Positions 29,920 to 40,300 of a stretch of DNA of 64,000 nucleotides are shown here, in pieces. This DNA is from Oxydemutator sp963693105 (lineage in GTDB: Bacteria; Pseudomonadota; Gammaproteobacteria; Poriferisulfidales; Oxydemutatoraceae). The position numbers were made by a program, and so were the translations under genes. The stretch's first letter is position 1, and the number at the start of each line of letters is the position of its first letter. The DNA is taken from the NCBI GenBank assembly GCA_963693105.1, contig OY843752.1, positions 1,550,001 to 1,614,000 of the forward strand. The letters are read 5' to 3'. Below the pieces are notes generated by a model. It had not been told where the DNA came from, did not search any database, and saw only the letters and a program-made list of their open reading frames with translations.

Positions 29920-31889
29920 GCCGCCTCACCCGCTTTCGACGCATCGCCGCGCGCGATACGGTAGCGCGCATCCGACGCCGACAAGACGCCGCCCAGCGCC
30001 ATCAGAAACGCGCCCAGCCAGATCCAGCGTATCAGGGGCTTGTAATAAACGCGCACCTCCCAGCGCCCGCCGTCCACCACCTCGCCCATCGCCACATACA
30101 AATCGCGCAGCAAAGTACCATCCACCGCCGCCTCGGTCATCGCGTCGCTCTGCACCCGGTACACCCGCCTTTCAGGGTGCAGCACCGCGACCGGCGCATC
30201 GCCGCGAAACACGCCGACCCGGCCTTCTTTCGAGTCGTAATTGGGGCCTTCTTTCTCCGCCACGCCCTCCAGCACAAAGCGGTAACCGGCGAGTTCGACC
30301 GACTGCCCGTCTTGCAGCAGCACCATTTTCTCTTCGCTGTAAACGCTGCTGAAAGTCACTCCGAAAATGAAAAGCGCAAGGCCGGCATGGGCGACGCTCA
30401 TGCCATAAAAGGAAAGCGGCAACGTGCGCAATACGGCGCGCGCCGGGCCGCCGTCCGGCCTGCCGCGCCGCAGGCGCCGCCCCACGTTGAGGACCGTCGT
30501 CAGCAGCACCCAGGCGCCGGCGGCGGCGCCGATCAGGACGCCGACGGAAATCCCGTCGCCGAAAACCGCGGACAACACCAGTCCGGTTGCGAGCGCGAGC
30601 GCCAGCGGCACGCGCAGCCGCCGGTAGAGCGGGCGCGGATTGGAGCGTTTCCACTGCACCGCCGGGCCGACGCCCGCCGCCAGCGCCGCCAGCAGCATCA
30701 GCGGCACGAACACCGCCGAGAAATACGGCGCGCCGACCGAGATTTTATCGAGACCCAGCGCGTCGAGCGCCAGCGGGTAGAGCGTCCCGATCAGGATGGA
30801 GAACATCGTCACCACCAGGATGACATTGTTGATCAGCAGAAAATTCTCGCGCGACAGGAAATCGAACATCCCGGTGCTGCGGATGCGCGGCGCGCGCAAC
30901 GCGTACAACAACAGCGAACCGCCGACGACGACCACCAGAAACAGCAGGATAAAGACGCCGCGCTCCGGGTCGGACGCAAAAGCGTGCACCGACACCAGCA
31001 CGCCGGAGCGCACCAGAAAGGTGCCGAGCAGGCTCAGCGAAAACGCCAGAATCGCGAGCAGCACGGTCCAGCCCTTGAAGGCGTTGCGCTTCTCGGTCAC
31101 CGCCAGCGAATGCAGCAGTGCGGTGCCGACCAGCCACGGCATGAACGACGCATTCTCGACCGGATCCCAGAACCACCAGCCGCCCCATCCCAGCTCGTGG
31201 TACGCCCACCAGCTGCCGAGCGTAATGCCGACGGTCAGAAACACCCACGCCGCCAGCACCCACGGCCTCGACCAGCGCGCCCAGCGGCCGTCGAGGCGGC
31301 CGTCCAGCAGCGCCGACACCGCGAAGGCGAACGCCACCGAGAAGCCGACGTAACCCATGTACAGCATCGGCGGATGAATGGTCATCCCCGGATCCTGCAG
31401 CAGCGGATTGAGGTCGCGCCCCGACGACGGCGCCGGGAACAGTCTCTCGAACGGATTGGACGTCGCCAGCGTGAACAGCATGAAACCCGCCGCCACCAGT
31501 CCCATCACCGCCAGCACCCGCGCCAGGAAAACATCGCTGAGGCCGCGGTTGAACAGCGTGACCGCAAAAGTCCAGGCGCCGAGTATCAGCATCCACAACA
31601 GCAGCGAGCCTTCGTGCGCGCCCCACACGGCGGCCAGTTTGTAATAGGTCGGCAGCGCCGCGCTCGAATGTTGGGCGATGTAGCGCACCGAGAAATCGTC
31701 TTTGAGAAAAGCGGCGCTCAACGCGGCATAGGACAAAACCAGCAGCAGAAACTGCAAACGCGCGGCGGGCTTCGCCAGATGAAGCAACGGCGCGACCCTG
31801 AAGTGCGCGCCCGCCAGCGGCAACGTGCCTTGCACGATGGCGACGACAAACGCCAGCACCAGCGCGAAATGGCCGAGTTCGACGATCAC
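29916..31889 (-). CDS. ccmF: Heme lyase CcmF
   Basis: 657 residues with many membrane segments. The WWD domain is visible as GWGGWWFWDPVENASFMPWL, with conserved histidines around it (LHSLAVTEKR). CcmF ligates heme from holo-CcmE to apocytochrome c. It overlaps ccmE and ccmG by 4 bases each. Confidence 0.97.
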   Translation of the reverse strand: MIVELGHFALVLAFVVAIVQGTLPLAGAHFRVAPLLHLAKPAARLQFLLLVLSYAALSAAFLKDDFSVRYIAQHSSAALPTYYKLAAVWGAHEGSLLLWMLILGAWTFAVTLFNRGLSDVFLARVLAVMGLVAAGFMLFTLATSNPFERLFPAPSSGRDLNPLLQDPGMTIHPPMLYMGYVGFSVAFAFAVSALLDGRLDGRWARWSRPWVLAAWVFLTVGITLGSWWAYHELGWGGWWFWDPVENASFMPWLVGTALLHSLAVTEKRNAFKGWTVLLAILAFSLSLLGTFLVRSGVLVSVHAFASDPERGVFILLFLVVVVGGSLLLYALRAPRIRSTGMFDFLSRENFLLINNVILVVTMFSILIGTLYPLALDALGLDKISVGAPYFSAVFVPLMLLAALAAGVGPAVQWKRSNPRPLYRRLRVPLALALATGLVLSAVFGDGISVGVLIGAAAGAWVLLTTVLNVGRRLRRGRPDGGPARAVLRTLPLSFYGMSVAHAGLALFIFGVTFSSVYSEEKMVLLQDGQSVELAGYRFVLEGVAEKEGPNYDSKEGRVGVFRGDAPVAVLHPERRVYRVQSDAMTEAAVDGTLLRDLYVAMGEVVDGGRWEVRVYYKPLIRWIWLGAFLMALGGVLSASDARYRIARGDASKAGEAA

Positions 31890-32338
31890 TGCGCGGCGCC
31901 GGCCTGCGGCCTGGCGATGCCGACCGGGTCCTGGCCGAGGGATTCGGCGACACCGGGCGGCATGTAATTCTCGTCGTGTTTGGCGAGCACCGTATCGGCG
32001 GCGAACACGCCGTCGTCGCGCAGCCGTCCGGTGGCAACGGCGCCCTGGCCGTCGCCGAACAGGTCGGGCAGCAGGCCGTGATAAACGACGCGGGTGGTTG
32101 ACTCGCTGTCAGACAGCTCGAAATGCACACGTTCGCCGCGCCGGATGCTGCCGGGCACGACCATGCCGCCCAGGTTGAAGGTCCTGTCAACCGGCGGCAT
32201 TTCCCGGGCGACCTGGGTCGGCGTGTAAAAGTACAGCAGATTTTTCTCGAGCGAGTACAACACCAGTGCCGCGGCGACGGAGAAACCGGCCAGCAGGATG
32301 ACGATGAAAGCAAGCCGCTGCTTGCGCCTGGGTGTCAT
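31886..32338 (-). CDS. ccmE: Heme chaperone CcmE
   Basis: 150 residues from ATG at 32338 (MTPRRKQRLAF). One membrane anchor precedes an OB-fold with FNLGGMVVPGSI, VVYHGLLPDLF and AKHDENYMPP, whose His is the covalent heme site. It receives heme from CcmABCD and delivers it to CcmF. It overlaps ccmD by 4 bases. Confidence 0.97.
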   Translation of the reverse strand: MTPRRKQRLAFIVILLAGFSVAAALVLYSLEKNLLYFYTPTQVAREMPPVDRTFNLGGMVVPGSIRRGERVHFELSDSESTTRVVYHGLLPDLFGDGQGAVATGRLRDDGVFAADTVLAKHDENYMPPGVAESLGQDPVGIARPQAGAAQ

Positions 32339-32505
32339 TGGCCGCCCTCTTTTGCAGCGGCGCCGCGGCGCAACAGGCGGCGGTGGCGCATCAGCGGCAG
32401 GTAGAGATTGGCGGCGAGCACCACCAGACCCAGCGCGTAGGAAGGCCACACGAACCAGGCGTAACCGCCCATCGAAAGCCAGTCGAGAAAGCCGGCGTCA
32501 GGCAC
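32335..32505 (-). CDS. ccmD: Heme exporter small subunit CcmD
   Basis: 56 residues, too short for ordinary ORF listings. It reads from a GTG at 32505 (MPDAGFLDWLSMGGYAWFVW), with one membrane segment (YALGLVVLAANLYLPL) and a basic tail RHRRLLRRG. CcmD helps release holo-CcmE from CcmABC. It overlaps ccmC by 8 bases and ccmE by 4. Confidence 0.93.
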   Translation of the reverse strand: MPDAGFLDWLSMGGYAWFVWPSYALGLVVLAANLYLPLMRHRRLLRRGAAAKEGGQ

Positions 32506-33235
32506 GAATCCCGGCCTCGCCCCTGAACCATTGCTGCTCGCGGCAGTGTTCGGCGATGGAACTGCGCAGCCGCGCCAGCAGCGCGGTGACGAAATACAGA
32601 TTGAAGACGGCCGCCATGAACAACAGCGGCGCCAACATGCTGATGTGCGCCGCCGGCTCGTCGAAACGGGTCACCGTCGGCCCCTGGTGCAAGGTGTTCC
32701 ACCACAGAACCGAGTAATGTATGACGGGAATATTGACGACGCCGACTATCGCCAGCACCGAGGTCGCCCTCGCGGCCTTGCGGCGGTCGGGAATCGCCGA
32801 GTACAACGCGATGACGCCGAGATACAAAAACAGCAGAATCAACTCCGATGTCAGGCGCGCGTCCCACACCCAGAAAGCGCCCCACATCGGCTTGCCCCAC
32901 AACATGCCGGTCAGCAGCGTCAGCGCCGTGAACGACGCGCCGATGGGCGCGCACTCGATGTGGATGAGTTCGGCGAGTTTGACCCGCCACACCAGCGCCA
33001 CCGCACCCGCCAGCGCCATCACCATATAAACGAACAGCGACATCCAGGCCGACGGCACGTGAATGAACATGATGCGGTAGGCCTCGCCCTGCTTGTAGTC
33101 GGTCGGCGCCAGGTACAGCCCCCAATACAGGCCCGCCGCGAGCAACACGACGGTGGCGGGCAGCAGCCACGGAAACAACCGTCCGCACAGGCGGTAGAAA
33201 GACGGCAGCGAGGCATAGCGTTTCGCGTCAAGCAT
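32498..33235 (-). CDS. ccmC: Heme exporter membrane protein CcmC
   Basis: 245 residues, six membrane segments. The tryptophan-rich motif is present as WGKPMWGAFWVWDARLTSE, with flanking histidines. It loads heme onto CcmE. It starts one base after the ccmB stop. Confidence 0.97.
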   Translation of the reverse strand: MLDAKRYASLPSFYRLCGRLFPWLLPATVVLLAAGLYWGLYLAPTDYKQGEAYRIMFIHVPSAWMSLFVYMVMALAGAVALVWRVKLAELIHIECAPIGASFTALTLLTGMLWGKPMWGAFWVWDARLTSELILLFLYLGVIALYSAIPDRRKAARATSVLAIVGVVNIPVIHYSVLWWNTLHQGPTVTRFDEPAAHISMLAPLLFMAAVFNLYFVTALLARLRSSIAEHCREQQWFRGEAGIRA

Positions 33236-33236
33236 G

Positions 33237-33897
33237 TCAGTCGAGCATTACTCTGAGGGAGGCGCCAACGGCGAGCGGCGCCAGAAGCAATGTCACTATA
33301 AGTATCGCGCCTGAAATTGCAAGCGCCGCCTCCGCCGGCAGGCCGGCCGCGGCCAGGTCCATCGCGTTGGCGCCGAACACCAGCAACGGAACGTAAAACG
33401 GCAACACTAGCAACACCATCAACATCTCGCCGCGGCGCAAACAGCCGGTCAGCGCCGCGCCGACCGCGCCGAGCGCGCTCAACACCGGCGTGCCCAGCGC
33501 CAGGCTGAAAACCACCACCGGCAAACTGTGCACGGGCATGCCGAGCAGGTAACCGTAGAAAGGCGCCAGCAGCATGAACGGCAGGCCGGTGATGCACCAG
33601 TGCGCGAAGATGCGCGCAAGCGCAAACGGATAAACGCCGTGCGGCGTAATCAGCCATTGTTCAAGCGAGCCGTTCTCGAAGTCGTCCTTGAACGCGCGTT
33701 CAAGCGACAGCAGTCCCGCCAGCAGCGCCGCGATCCAGATGATGCCGGGCGCGAGCCGTCGCAGCACCGCCGGGTCGGCGTCCACTCCCAGCGGAAACAG
33801 GCTGACGACGACGGTGAAAAACGCGACCGGCATCAGCCAGTTGGAATGGATGTTCACGGCGGCGGACAAATCGCGGCGCACCAGCGATACAAATGCG

Positions 33898-33905
<8 letters not shown>
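33237..33905 (-). CDS. ccmB: Heme exporter membrane subunit CcmB
   Basis: 222 residues from ATG at 33905 (MFDAFVSLVRRDL) with six hydrophobic segments and the family stretch DDFENGSLEQWL. It is the permease partner of CcmA. It overlaps ccmA by 8 bases; the longer frame is a ccmA shadow. Confidence 0.96.
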
Positions 33906-34557
<652 letters not shown>

Positions 34558-34619
34558 CCGCCTATTCTAACGCCCACGCCGCAAACCCGCGCGGCGCAGT
34601 GCTATAATGCGTACGCGAC
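34558..34619. promoter_or_regulatory. Divergent promoter region ccmA / tetraheme cytochrome
   Basis: On the plus strand an extended -10, TGCTATAAT (hexamer 34603-34608), ends 11 bases before the cytochrome ATG. On the minus strand TAGAAT (34564-34569) ends 6 bases before the ccmA ATG. Neither start has an SD, so both messages could be leaderless or nearly so. Confidence 0.45.
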
Positions 34620-35162
34620 ATGCAAGCCAAGCACAAAGCCATTCTTTCCGCCACCGCCCTGGTCGTCGCCGGCATCGCCGCCGCCGGCGGATTTTCCGCC
34701 ACGCTGGAGGCGACCAACACGACCGAATTCTGCACCTCGTGCCACTCCATGCAGTGGGTCAAGGCGGAATGGGAAGACTCGCTCCACTTCTCCAACGCAA
34801 GCGGCGCGCGCGCCCAGTGCCAGGACTGCCATGTGCCGAATCCGCTGTTTCCCAAAATGCACGCCAAGGTGATGGCGGCGAAAGACGTATGGCATGAAAT
34901 TCTCGGCACGATAGACAACGAGGAAAAGTTCGAGGCGCACCGCTGGACCATGGCCAACCGCGTGTGGCGAAAGATGGAGGCGAGCCAATCCAGGGAGTGC
35001 AAGACATGCCACCTGTTCGAGGCGATGGACCTGGACGAACAGGACAAAACCGCGCGCAAGAAACACAAGCGCGCTCACGCCCGCGGCGACAGTTGCATTG
35101 AATGTCACAAGGGCGTGGCCCACAAACGCCCGAGAAAACCCCGCGACACCGCCGCGCGTTAA
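34620..35162 (+). CDS. NapC/NirT-type tetraheme cytochrome c
   Basis: 180 residues. An N-terminal membrane anchor (ILSATALVVAGIAAAGG) is followed by TNTTEFCTSCHSMQW, the NapC/NirT hallmark. Four heme motifs are visible: CTSCH (38-42), CQDCH (67-71), CKTCH (127-131) and CIECH (159-163). Such proteins pass electrons between the quinol pool and periplasmic enzymes. Its partner is unknown; fccAB is the nearest redox operon. It depends on the neighbouring ccm machinery. Confidence 0.9.
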   Translation: MQAKHKAILSATALVVAGIAAAGGFSATLEATNTTEFCTSCHSMQWVKAEWEDSLHFSNASGARAQCQDCHVPNPLFPKMHAKVMAAKDVWHEILGTIDNEEKFEAHRWTMANRVWRKMEASQSRECKTCHLFEAMDLDEQDKTARKKHKRAHARGDSCIECHKGVAHKRPRKPRDTAAR

Positions 35163-35266
35163 TGCTTCGCCCGCCCGCGGCGGCATGCGCGCCGTGCAAA
35201 GGCCAATCCCGTGCGACAGACCGGCTGTATGATTCGGCTGTACAGCATTTGTCCTGGACATCGGGC

Positions 35267-35295
35267 TTGAAATACACCGGCGCCGCTTATATACT
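35267..35295 (+). promoter_or_regulatory. fccAB promoter
   Basis: TTGAAA (35267-35272) and TATACT (35290-35295) are 17 bases apart, each one base off consensus. An AGGAGG at 35313-35318 precedes the fccA ATG. This is the clearest sigma70-type promoter outside the transposon. Confidence 0.75.
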
Positions 35296-35322
35296 CGCCT
35301 TTCTACCCCTTGAGGAGGAACC

Positions 35323-35994
35323 ATGTTCAAGCGATTGTTCATACACGCCGTTGCGCTGTTCGCAGTGGCTGTCTGCCTGTCTCCCGCCCAGGCCGAGATG
35401 GCGACGGAGGAAATGCTGACCAACACCTGCGTGGCCTGCCACGGCGCCGGTGGCGTCAGCGCGGGACCGGCGATTCCGTCGTTGTCCGGCATGACCAGAA
35501 ACTATTTTGCAACAGCCATGCTGTCCTATAAATACGACGACGACCCCGAGGGCCTGGAAAAAGCCATGGCCGAGCTCGAGAAAGACAAGATGTACGAGGA
35601 CGCCGAGATGTTCACGCGTGAAAGCACCATCATGGGGCGCCTCGCCAAGGGCTACACCCTGGATGAAATCAAGCGGATGGCCGAAGTGTTCGCCGCCGGC
35701 GAGCCTTCCATCGTCAAGCAGTCCTACGACCGCTCGAAAGTCGGCCTGGGCGAAGAACTGCACGAGGAATACTGTGACAAGTGCCACGCCGACGGCGGCC
35801 TGTCGCCGGAGGACGATGTCGGCCTGCTGGCCGGGCAGTGGACCCACTACCTGGAATTCACGCTGTCGGATTACCTTGAAGGACGGCGTCAGGCGCCGAA
35901 GAAAATGCGGACGAAACTGAAAGAAATGCACGAAGAACACGGCATGGCGGGAATGCAGAGTCTGTTGCACTACTACGCCAGCGTCAAGAAGTAA
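35323..35994 (+). CDS. fccA: Sulfide dehydrogenase diheme cytochrome subunit
   Basis: 223 residues. A signal peptide ends near SPAQA. Two c-type heme motifs are present, CVACH (36-40) and CDKCH (151-155), with GPAIPSLSG after the first, as in the two-domain FccA. It accepts electrons from the FAD subunit in the periplasm. fccB follows after 15 bases. Confidence 0.92.
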   Translation: MFKRLFIHAVALFAVAVCLSPAQAEMATEEMLTNTCVACHGAGGVSAGPAIPSLSGMTRNYFATAMLSYKYDDDPEGLEKAMAELEKDKMYEDAEMFTRESTIMGRLAKGYTLDEIKRMAEVFAAGEPSIVKQSYDRSKVGLGEELHEEYCDKCHADGGLSPEDDVGLLAGQWTHYLEFTLSDYLEGRRQAPKKMRTKLKEMHEEHGMAGMQSLLHYYASVKK

Positions 35995-36009
35995 GCGAGG
36001 ACCCATAAC

Positions 36010-37299
36010 ATGATTCAATTCAACCGAAGAAACTTTATCAAGAGCGCAGGCGCCGCGACCGCGGTGACGGGCGCCGCCGCCGGCCTGGGCTTTCCGCTGA
36101 TCGCCTCCGGCGCGGCCAGCAAAGTGGTTGTGGTCGGCGGCGGCGCCGCCGGCGCCATTGCCGCCCGCTACGTCAAGAAGATGAACAAGGCGATAGACGT
36201 CACGCTGATTGAAGCCAACGAGCACTACCACACCTGCTTTATGAGCAACGAGGTCCTCGGCGGAGAGCGGCAGTTCAAGACCCTGCGGTTCGGCTACAAG
36301 GGCCTTGCCAGGCACGGCGTCAATGTCGTCAAGGCGAAGGCCACCGGAGTCGATCACAAGAAAAAGATGGTGACGACCGACGCCGGGCGCAAATACAAGT
36401 TCGACCGGCTGGTGCTGGCCCCCGGCATCGACTTTCTCTGGAACAAGATCGAGAACTACGACGAGGCCGCCAGCCAGCGCATGCCGCACGCCTGGAAAGC
36501 CGGCCCGCAGACGACGCTGCTGAAAAAGCAGATCGAAAGCATGTCCGACGGCGGCACCGTCATCATCGCGCCGCCGGCCAATCCTTTCCGCTGTCCGCCG
36601 GGGCCGTACGAGCGCGCCTGCCAGATTGCGCACTACCTGAAAAAACACAAGCCGAAGTCGAAGGTGCTGGTCATAGACGCCAAGGACAAGTTCTCCAAGA
36701 AGGGCCTGTTCACCCAGGGCTGGAAAGACCGCTACGACGGCATGATCGAATGGATGGCGGGTTCGGAAACCGGCGGCGGCGTGGTCGCGGTCCATTCGTC
36801 GAAGAACACCGTTTCCACCGAACTGGACGACTTTCCGGCTGAAGTCATCAACGTCATTCCGCCGCAAAAGGCCGGACACATCGCGCAAGTCTCCGGCTGC
36901 GCCGACGATTCCGGCTGGTGCCCGGTGCATCTCGACACCTTCGAGTCCACCAGACACCCCGGCGTGCACGTCATCGGCGATGCCAGCATCGCCACCGGCA
37001 TGCCGAAGTCCGGCTACGCCGCCAACTCGCAAGCCAAGGTGTGCGCCGCGGCGGTCGTCGCCTCTCTCGGCGGCAAATCCATGGGCACGCCCTCCTACGT
37101 CAACACCTGCTACAGCATTGTCGCGCCCGACTACGGTATTTCGGTCGCAGCCGTTTACCGCCTCGCCGCCGACAAGAGCAAAATCAGCAAGGTGGCGGGC
37201 GGGCTGACGCCGATGGACGCCTCCGACGAGGCAAGGCGCAGAGAAGTGCTCTACGCCCACAGCTGGTTTGAAAATATCGTGGTGGACACTTTCGGTTGA
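36010..37299 (+). CDS. fccB: Flavocytochrome c sulfide dehydrogenase, FAD subunit
   Basis: 429 residues. A Tat-type signal begins NRRNFIKSAGA. FAD-binding VVVGGGAAGAIAARY follows. Cys76 in YHTCFMSNEV corresponds to the covalent FAD cysteine, and Cys195 (FRCPPGPYE) and Cys367 (YVNTCYS) match the redox disulfide of the characterised enzyme. It oxidises sulfide to sulfur or polysulfide and reduces FccA. All key residues are conserved. Confidence 0.93.
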   Translation: MIQFNRRNFIKSAGAATAVTGAAAGLGFPLIASGAASKVVVVGGGAAGAIAARYVKKMNKAIDVTLIEANEHYHTCFMSNEVLGGERQFKTLRFGYKGLARHGVNVVKAKATGVDHKKKMVTTDAGRKYKFDRLVLAPGIDFLWNKIENYDEAASQRMPHAWKAGPQTTLLKKQIESMSDGGTVIIAPPANPFRCPPGPYERACQIAHYLKKHKPKSKVLVIDAKDKFSKKGLFTQGWKDRYDGMIEWMAGSETGGGVVAVHSSKNTVSTELDDFPAEVINVIPPQKAGHIAQVSGCADDSGWCPVHLDTFESTRHPGVHVIGDASIATGMPKSGYAANSQAKVCAAAVVASLGGKSMGTPSYVNTCYSIVAPDYGISVAAVYRLAADKSKISKVAGGLTPMDASDEARRREVLYAHSWFENIVVDTFG

Positions 37300-37341
37300 T
37301 CCGGCCGATTGATTCGGCTGCTGTCGGCGGGTAATATGCAA

Positions 37342-37368
37342 GCGGGGTCGAAAGACCCCGCTTTTTTG
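37342..37368 (+). terminator. Rho-independent terminator after fccB
   Basis: GCGGGGTC-GAAA-GACCCCGC followed by TTTTTTG: a perfect 8 bp stem, GNRA-like loop and T-tract, 42 bases after the fccB stop. Confidence 0.93.
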
Positions 37369-37380
37369 TTACCCGACACC

Positions 37381-40300
37381 ATGCTGCAACCCCCGCGAAA
37401 CCATCTGCCGGACGGCTCATCCGGCATCGTGCGCTGGGGGCGGCTGCACGGCTGCGCGGCGGCCCGCGCCGTCGCCGACACGCTCAAAAGCCGCCGCCGC
37501 CCGATTCTGCTGATCGCGCCCGATGTGGCGGCGGCGCTGCAATTCGAGACCGAGTTGCGCTTCTTTCTGGGCGCCGGCGAAAACATCATGCTCTTCCCCG
37601 ACTGGGAAACGCTTCCCTACGACCGTTTCTCTCCCCACTCGGACATCTCGGCGGCGCGCATGGCGGCGCTCTCGCGCCTGCCGCGGCTTGAATCCGCTAT
37701 CTGCATCGCCACTTGCGGCGCGGCGATGCAGCGGGTCGCGCCCGTCTCGTTCATCGACACGCAGACCTTTGCACTGAAACGCGGCGGCCGGCTCGACATC
37801 GGCGAATTTCGCGGGCGGCTGAACGAAGGCGGTTACTCGGCGGCGCCGCAAGTCTCGCACCACGGCGATTACAGCGTGCGCGGAGGCATTGTTGATTTCT
37901 ATCCGCCATCCTCCGAACACCCAATCCGCATTGACCTGCTCGACGACGAGATCAACAGCCTGCGGCGGTTCGACCCGCAAACCCAGATGTCAGAGGAGAC
38001 CGTCGGCGAGGCCGTCATTCTGCCGGCGCGCGAGTTCCCGATGAACAACGCCGCCATCGAGAATTTCCGCCGCCGCTTCCGCGTCGAGTTCAGCAATCCC
38101 CCGGACGAGTGCCCGGTTTACCGCGACATCAGCGAGCACGTCGTTCCCGGCGGCGTCGAATACTACCTGCCGCTGTTCTTCGACGGCCTTTCGACCTTGT
38201 TCGATTACCTGCCGGAAGACACGCTGCTGGTGCTGCCCGAGCCGCTCGACGACCACGCCGCCGAACACTGGAATTACATTGACGGGCGCTACCGGCAGTT
38301 GCGCGACGACCCTGAACATCCGCTGCTTGCGCCGCAAAAACTGCATCTGGAGCCGCCTGAACTGGCGGCGCGGATGCAAGATTTTCAGCGCGTCGAAATG
38401 CAGCCGTTCCGGCACGGCACGCGGCGGGACGACACGGTGGATTTTGCCACCCGCCTGCCGCCGCCGCTGGCCTTCGACCTGCAACAGCAAGACCCCGCCG
38501 CCCGCTTGCGCGAGTTCATCGGCGGCTTTGACGGGCGCATCCTGATTGCCGCGCAGTCGCCCGGCTACCGCGAACAACTGTCGGAACTGCTCGCCGATTT
38601 CGGGCTGCGCGCAAAAATCGTCGAGGGCTGGAACGACTTTGCCTCCGGCGGCGACTCCCCGTGCCTGTGCGTCGGGCCGGTGCATCAGGGAGCCGTCTTC
38701 GAGAGCGAGAAACTGGCGTTGATTACCGACCATCAGATTCTCGGGCAACGCGCCGCGACGCGGAACCGCCATGCCAGACGCACCCGCGACGCCGAGGCGC
38801 TGATCGAGAATCTCGACAGTCTGGAAATCGGCTGCCCCATTGTCCACGAGGAACACGGCATCGGGCGTTTTCGCGGCCTCGAAGTGCTCGAGCTCGCCGG
38901 CTACCCGTCGGAGTTCTGCGTGCTGGAATACGCCGAGGAGAACAAACTGTACGTGCCGGTCGCGTCGCTGCATCTGCTCAACCGCTACATCGGCGGCGAC
39001 GCCGAAACCGCGCCGCTGCACAAACTGGGCAGCGGCCAATGGAAGAAGACCCGGCGCAAGGCGGCGCAAAAAGCCCATGATGTCGCCGCCGAACTGCTCG
39101 ACACCCAGGCGCGGCGCGACGCGCGCAAGGGCTTCGCGCTCGATCTCGACAAGGCCGACCACCGCGCTTTCGCCGCCGCCTTCCCCTATGAGGAAACGCC
39201 CGACCAGAGCAAGGCGATCGCCGAGATCATCAACGACCTGTGCTCGGAAAAACCGATGGACCGGGTGGTTTGCGGCGATGTCGGTTTCGGCAAGACCGAG
39301 ATTGCGATGCAGGCCGCGTTCATCGCCGCGCAAAACGGCCGCCAGACCGTGGTGCTGGTGCCGACGACGTTGCTGGCAAGACAACATGACGAAACCTTCC
39401 GGGACCGTTTTTCCGCGTGGCCGGTGCGAATCGAGATGCTGTCGAGATTCCGCAGCCGCGGCGAACTGAAAAAAAGCGTTGCGGCGATCGAGGACGGCGC
39501 CGCGGACATCGTCATCGGCACCCACAAACTGCTGTACGAGAAAATCCGTTTCAAGCGGCTGGGGCTGATTGTCATTGACGAAGAGCACCGTTTCGGCGTC
39601 AAGGACAAGGAGAAACTGAAGGCGCTGCGCACCCGCTGCGACATCCTGACGCTGACGGCGACCCCGATTCCGCGCACCTTGAGCATGAGCCTGATCCGGT
39701 TGCGCGACCTTTCCATTGTCGCCACGCCGCCGCCCGGCCGCCACGCCGTCAAGACCTTCATCAAGCAATGGGACGACGCGCTGATTCGCGAGGCCTGCCA
39801 GCGCGAATTGAAACGCGGCGGCCAGATTTATTTTCTGCACAACGACATCCGCACAATCGAGGAAATGGCCGGGCGCGTGCGCGAACTGGCGCCGCAGGCG
39901 CGCGTCGCCGTCGCCCATGGCGCCATGCCGGAAAGAGCCCTGGAAAACACGATGGTTGATTTCTACCACCAGCGCCACAACATCCTGGTGTGCACGACCA
40001 TCATCGAAAGCGGCCTCGACATTCCGAGCGCCAACACCATCATCATCCACCGCGCCGACCGCTTCGGCCTCGCCCAGTTGCACCAGTTGCGCGGGCGCGT
40101 CGGGCGCTCCCACCATTCCGCCTACGCCTATTTTCTGGTGCCGCCGAAGGCGCAGATGACGGGCGATGCGATGAAACGGCTGGAGGCGCTTGAATCGCTC
40201 GAAGAACTCGGAATCGGTTTTACGCTGGCGGTGCACGACCTCGAAATTCGCGGCGCCGGCGAGCTGCTCGGCGAGGAACAAAGCGGGCACATCCAGGAAG

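Noticed and set aside
30177..31967. 596-codon plus-strand ORF opposite ccmF
   Set aside because: Arg/Gln/His-rich shadow of a confidently identified CcmF.
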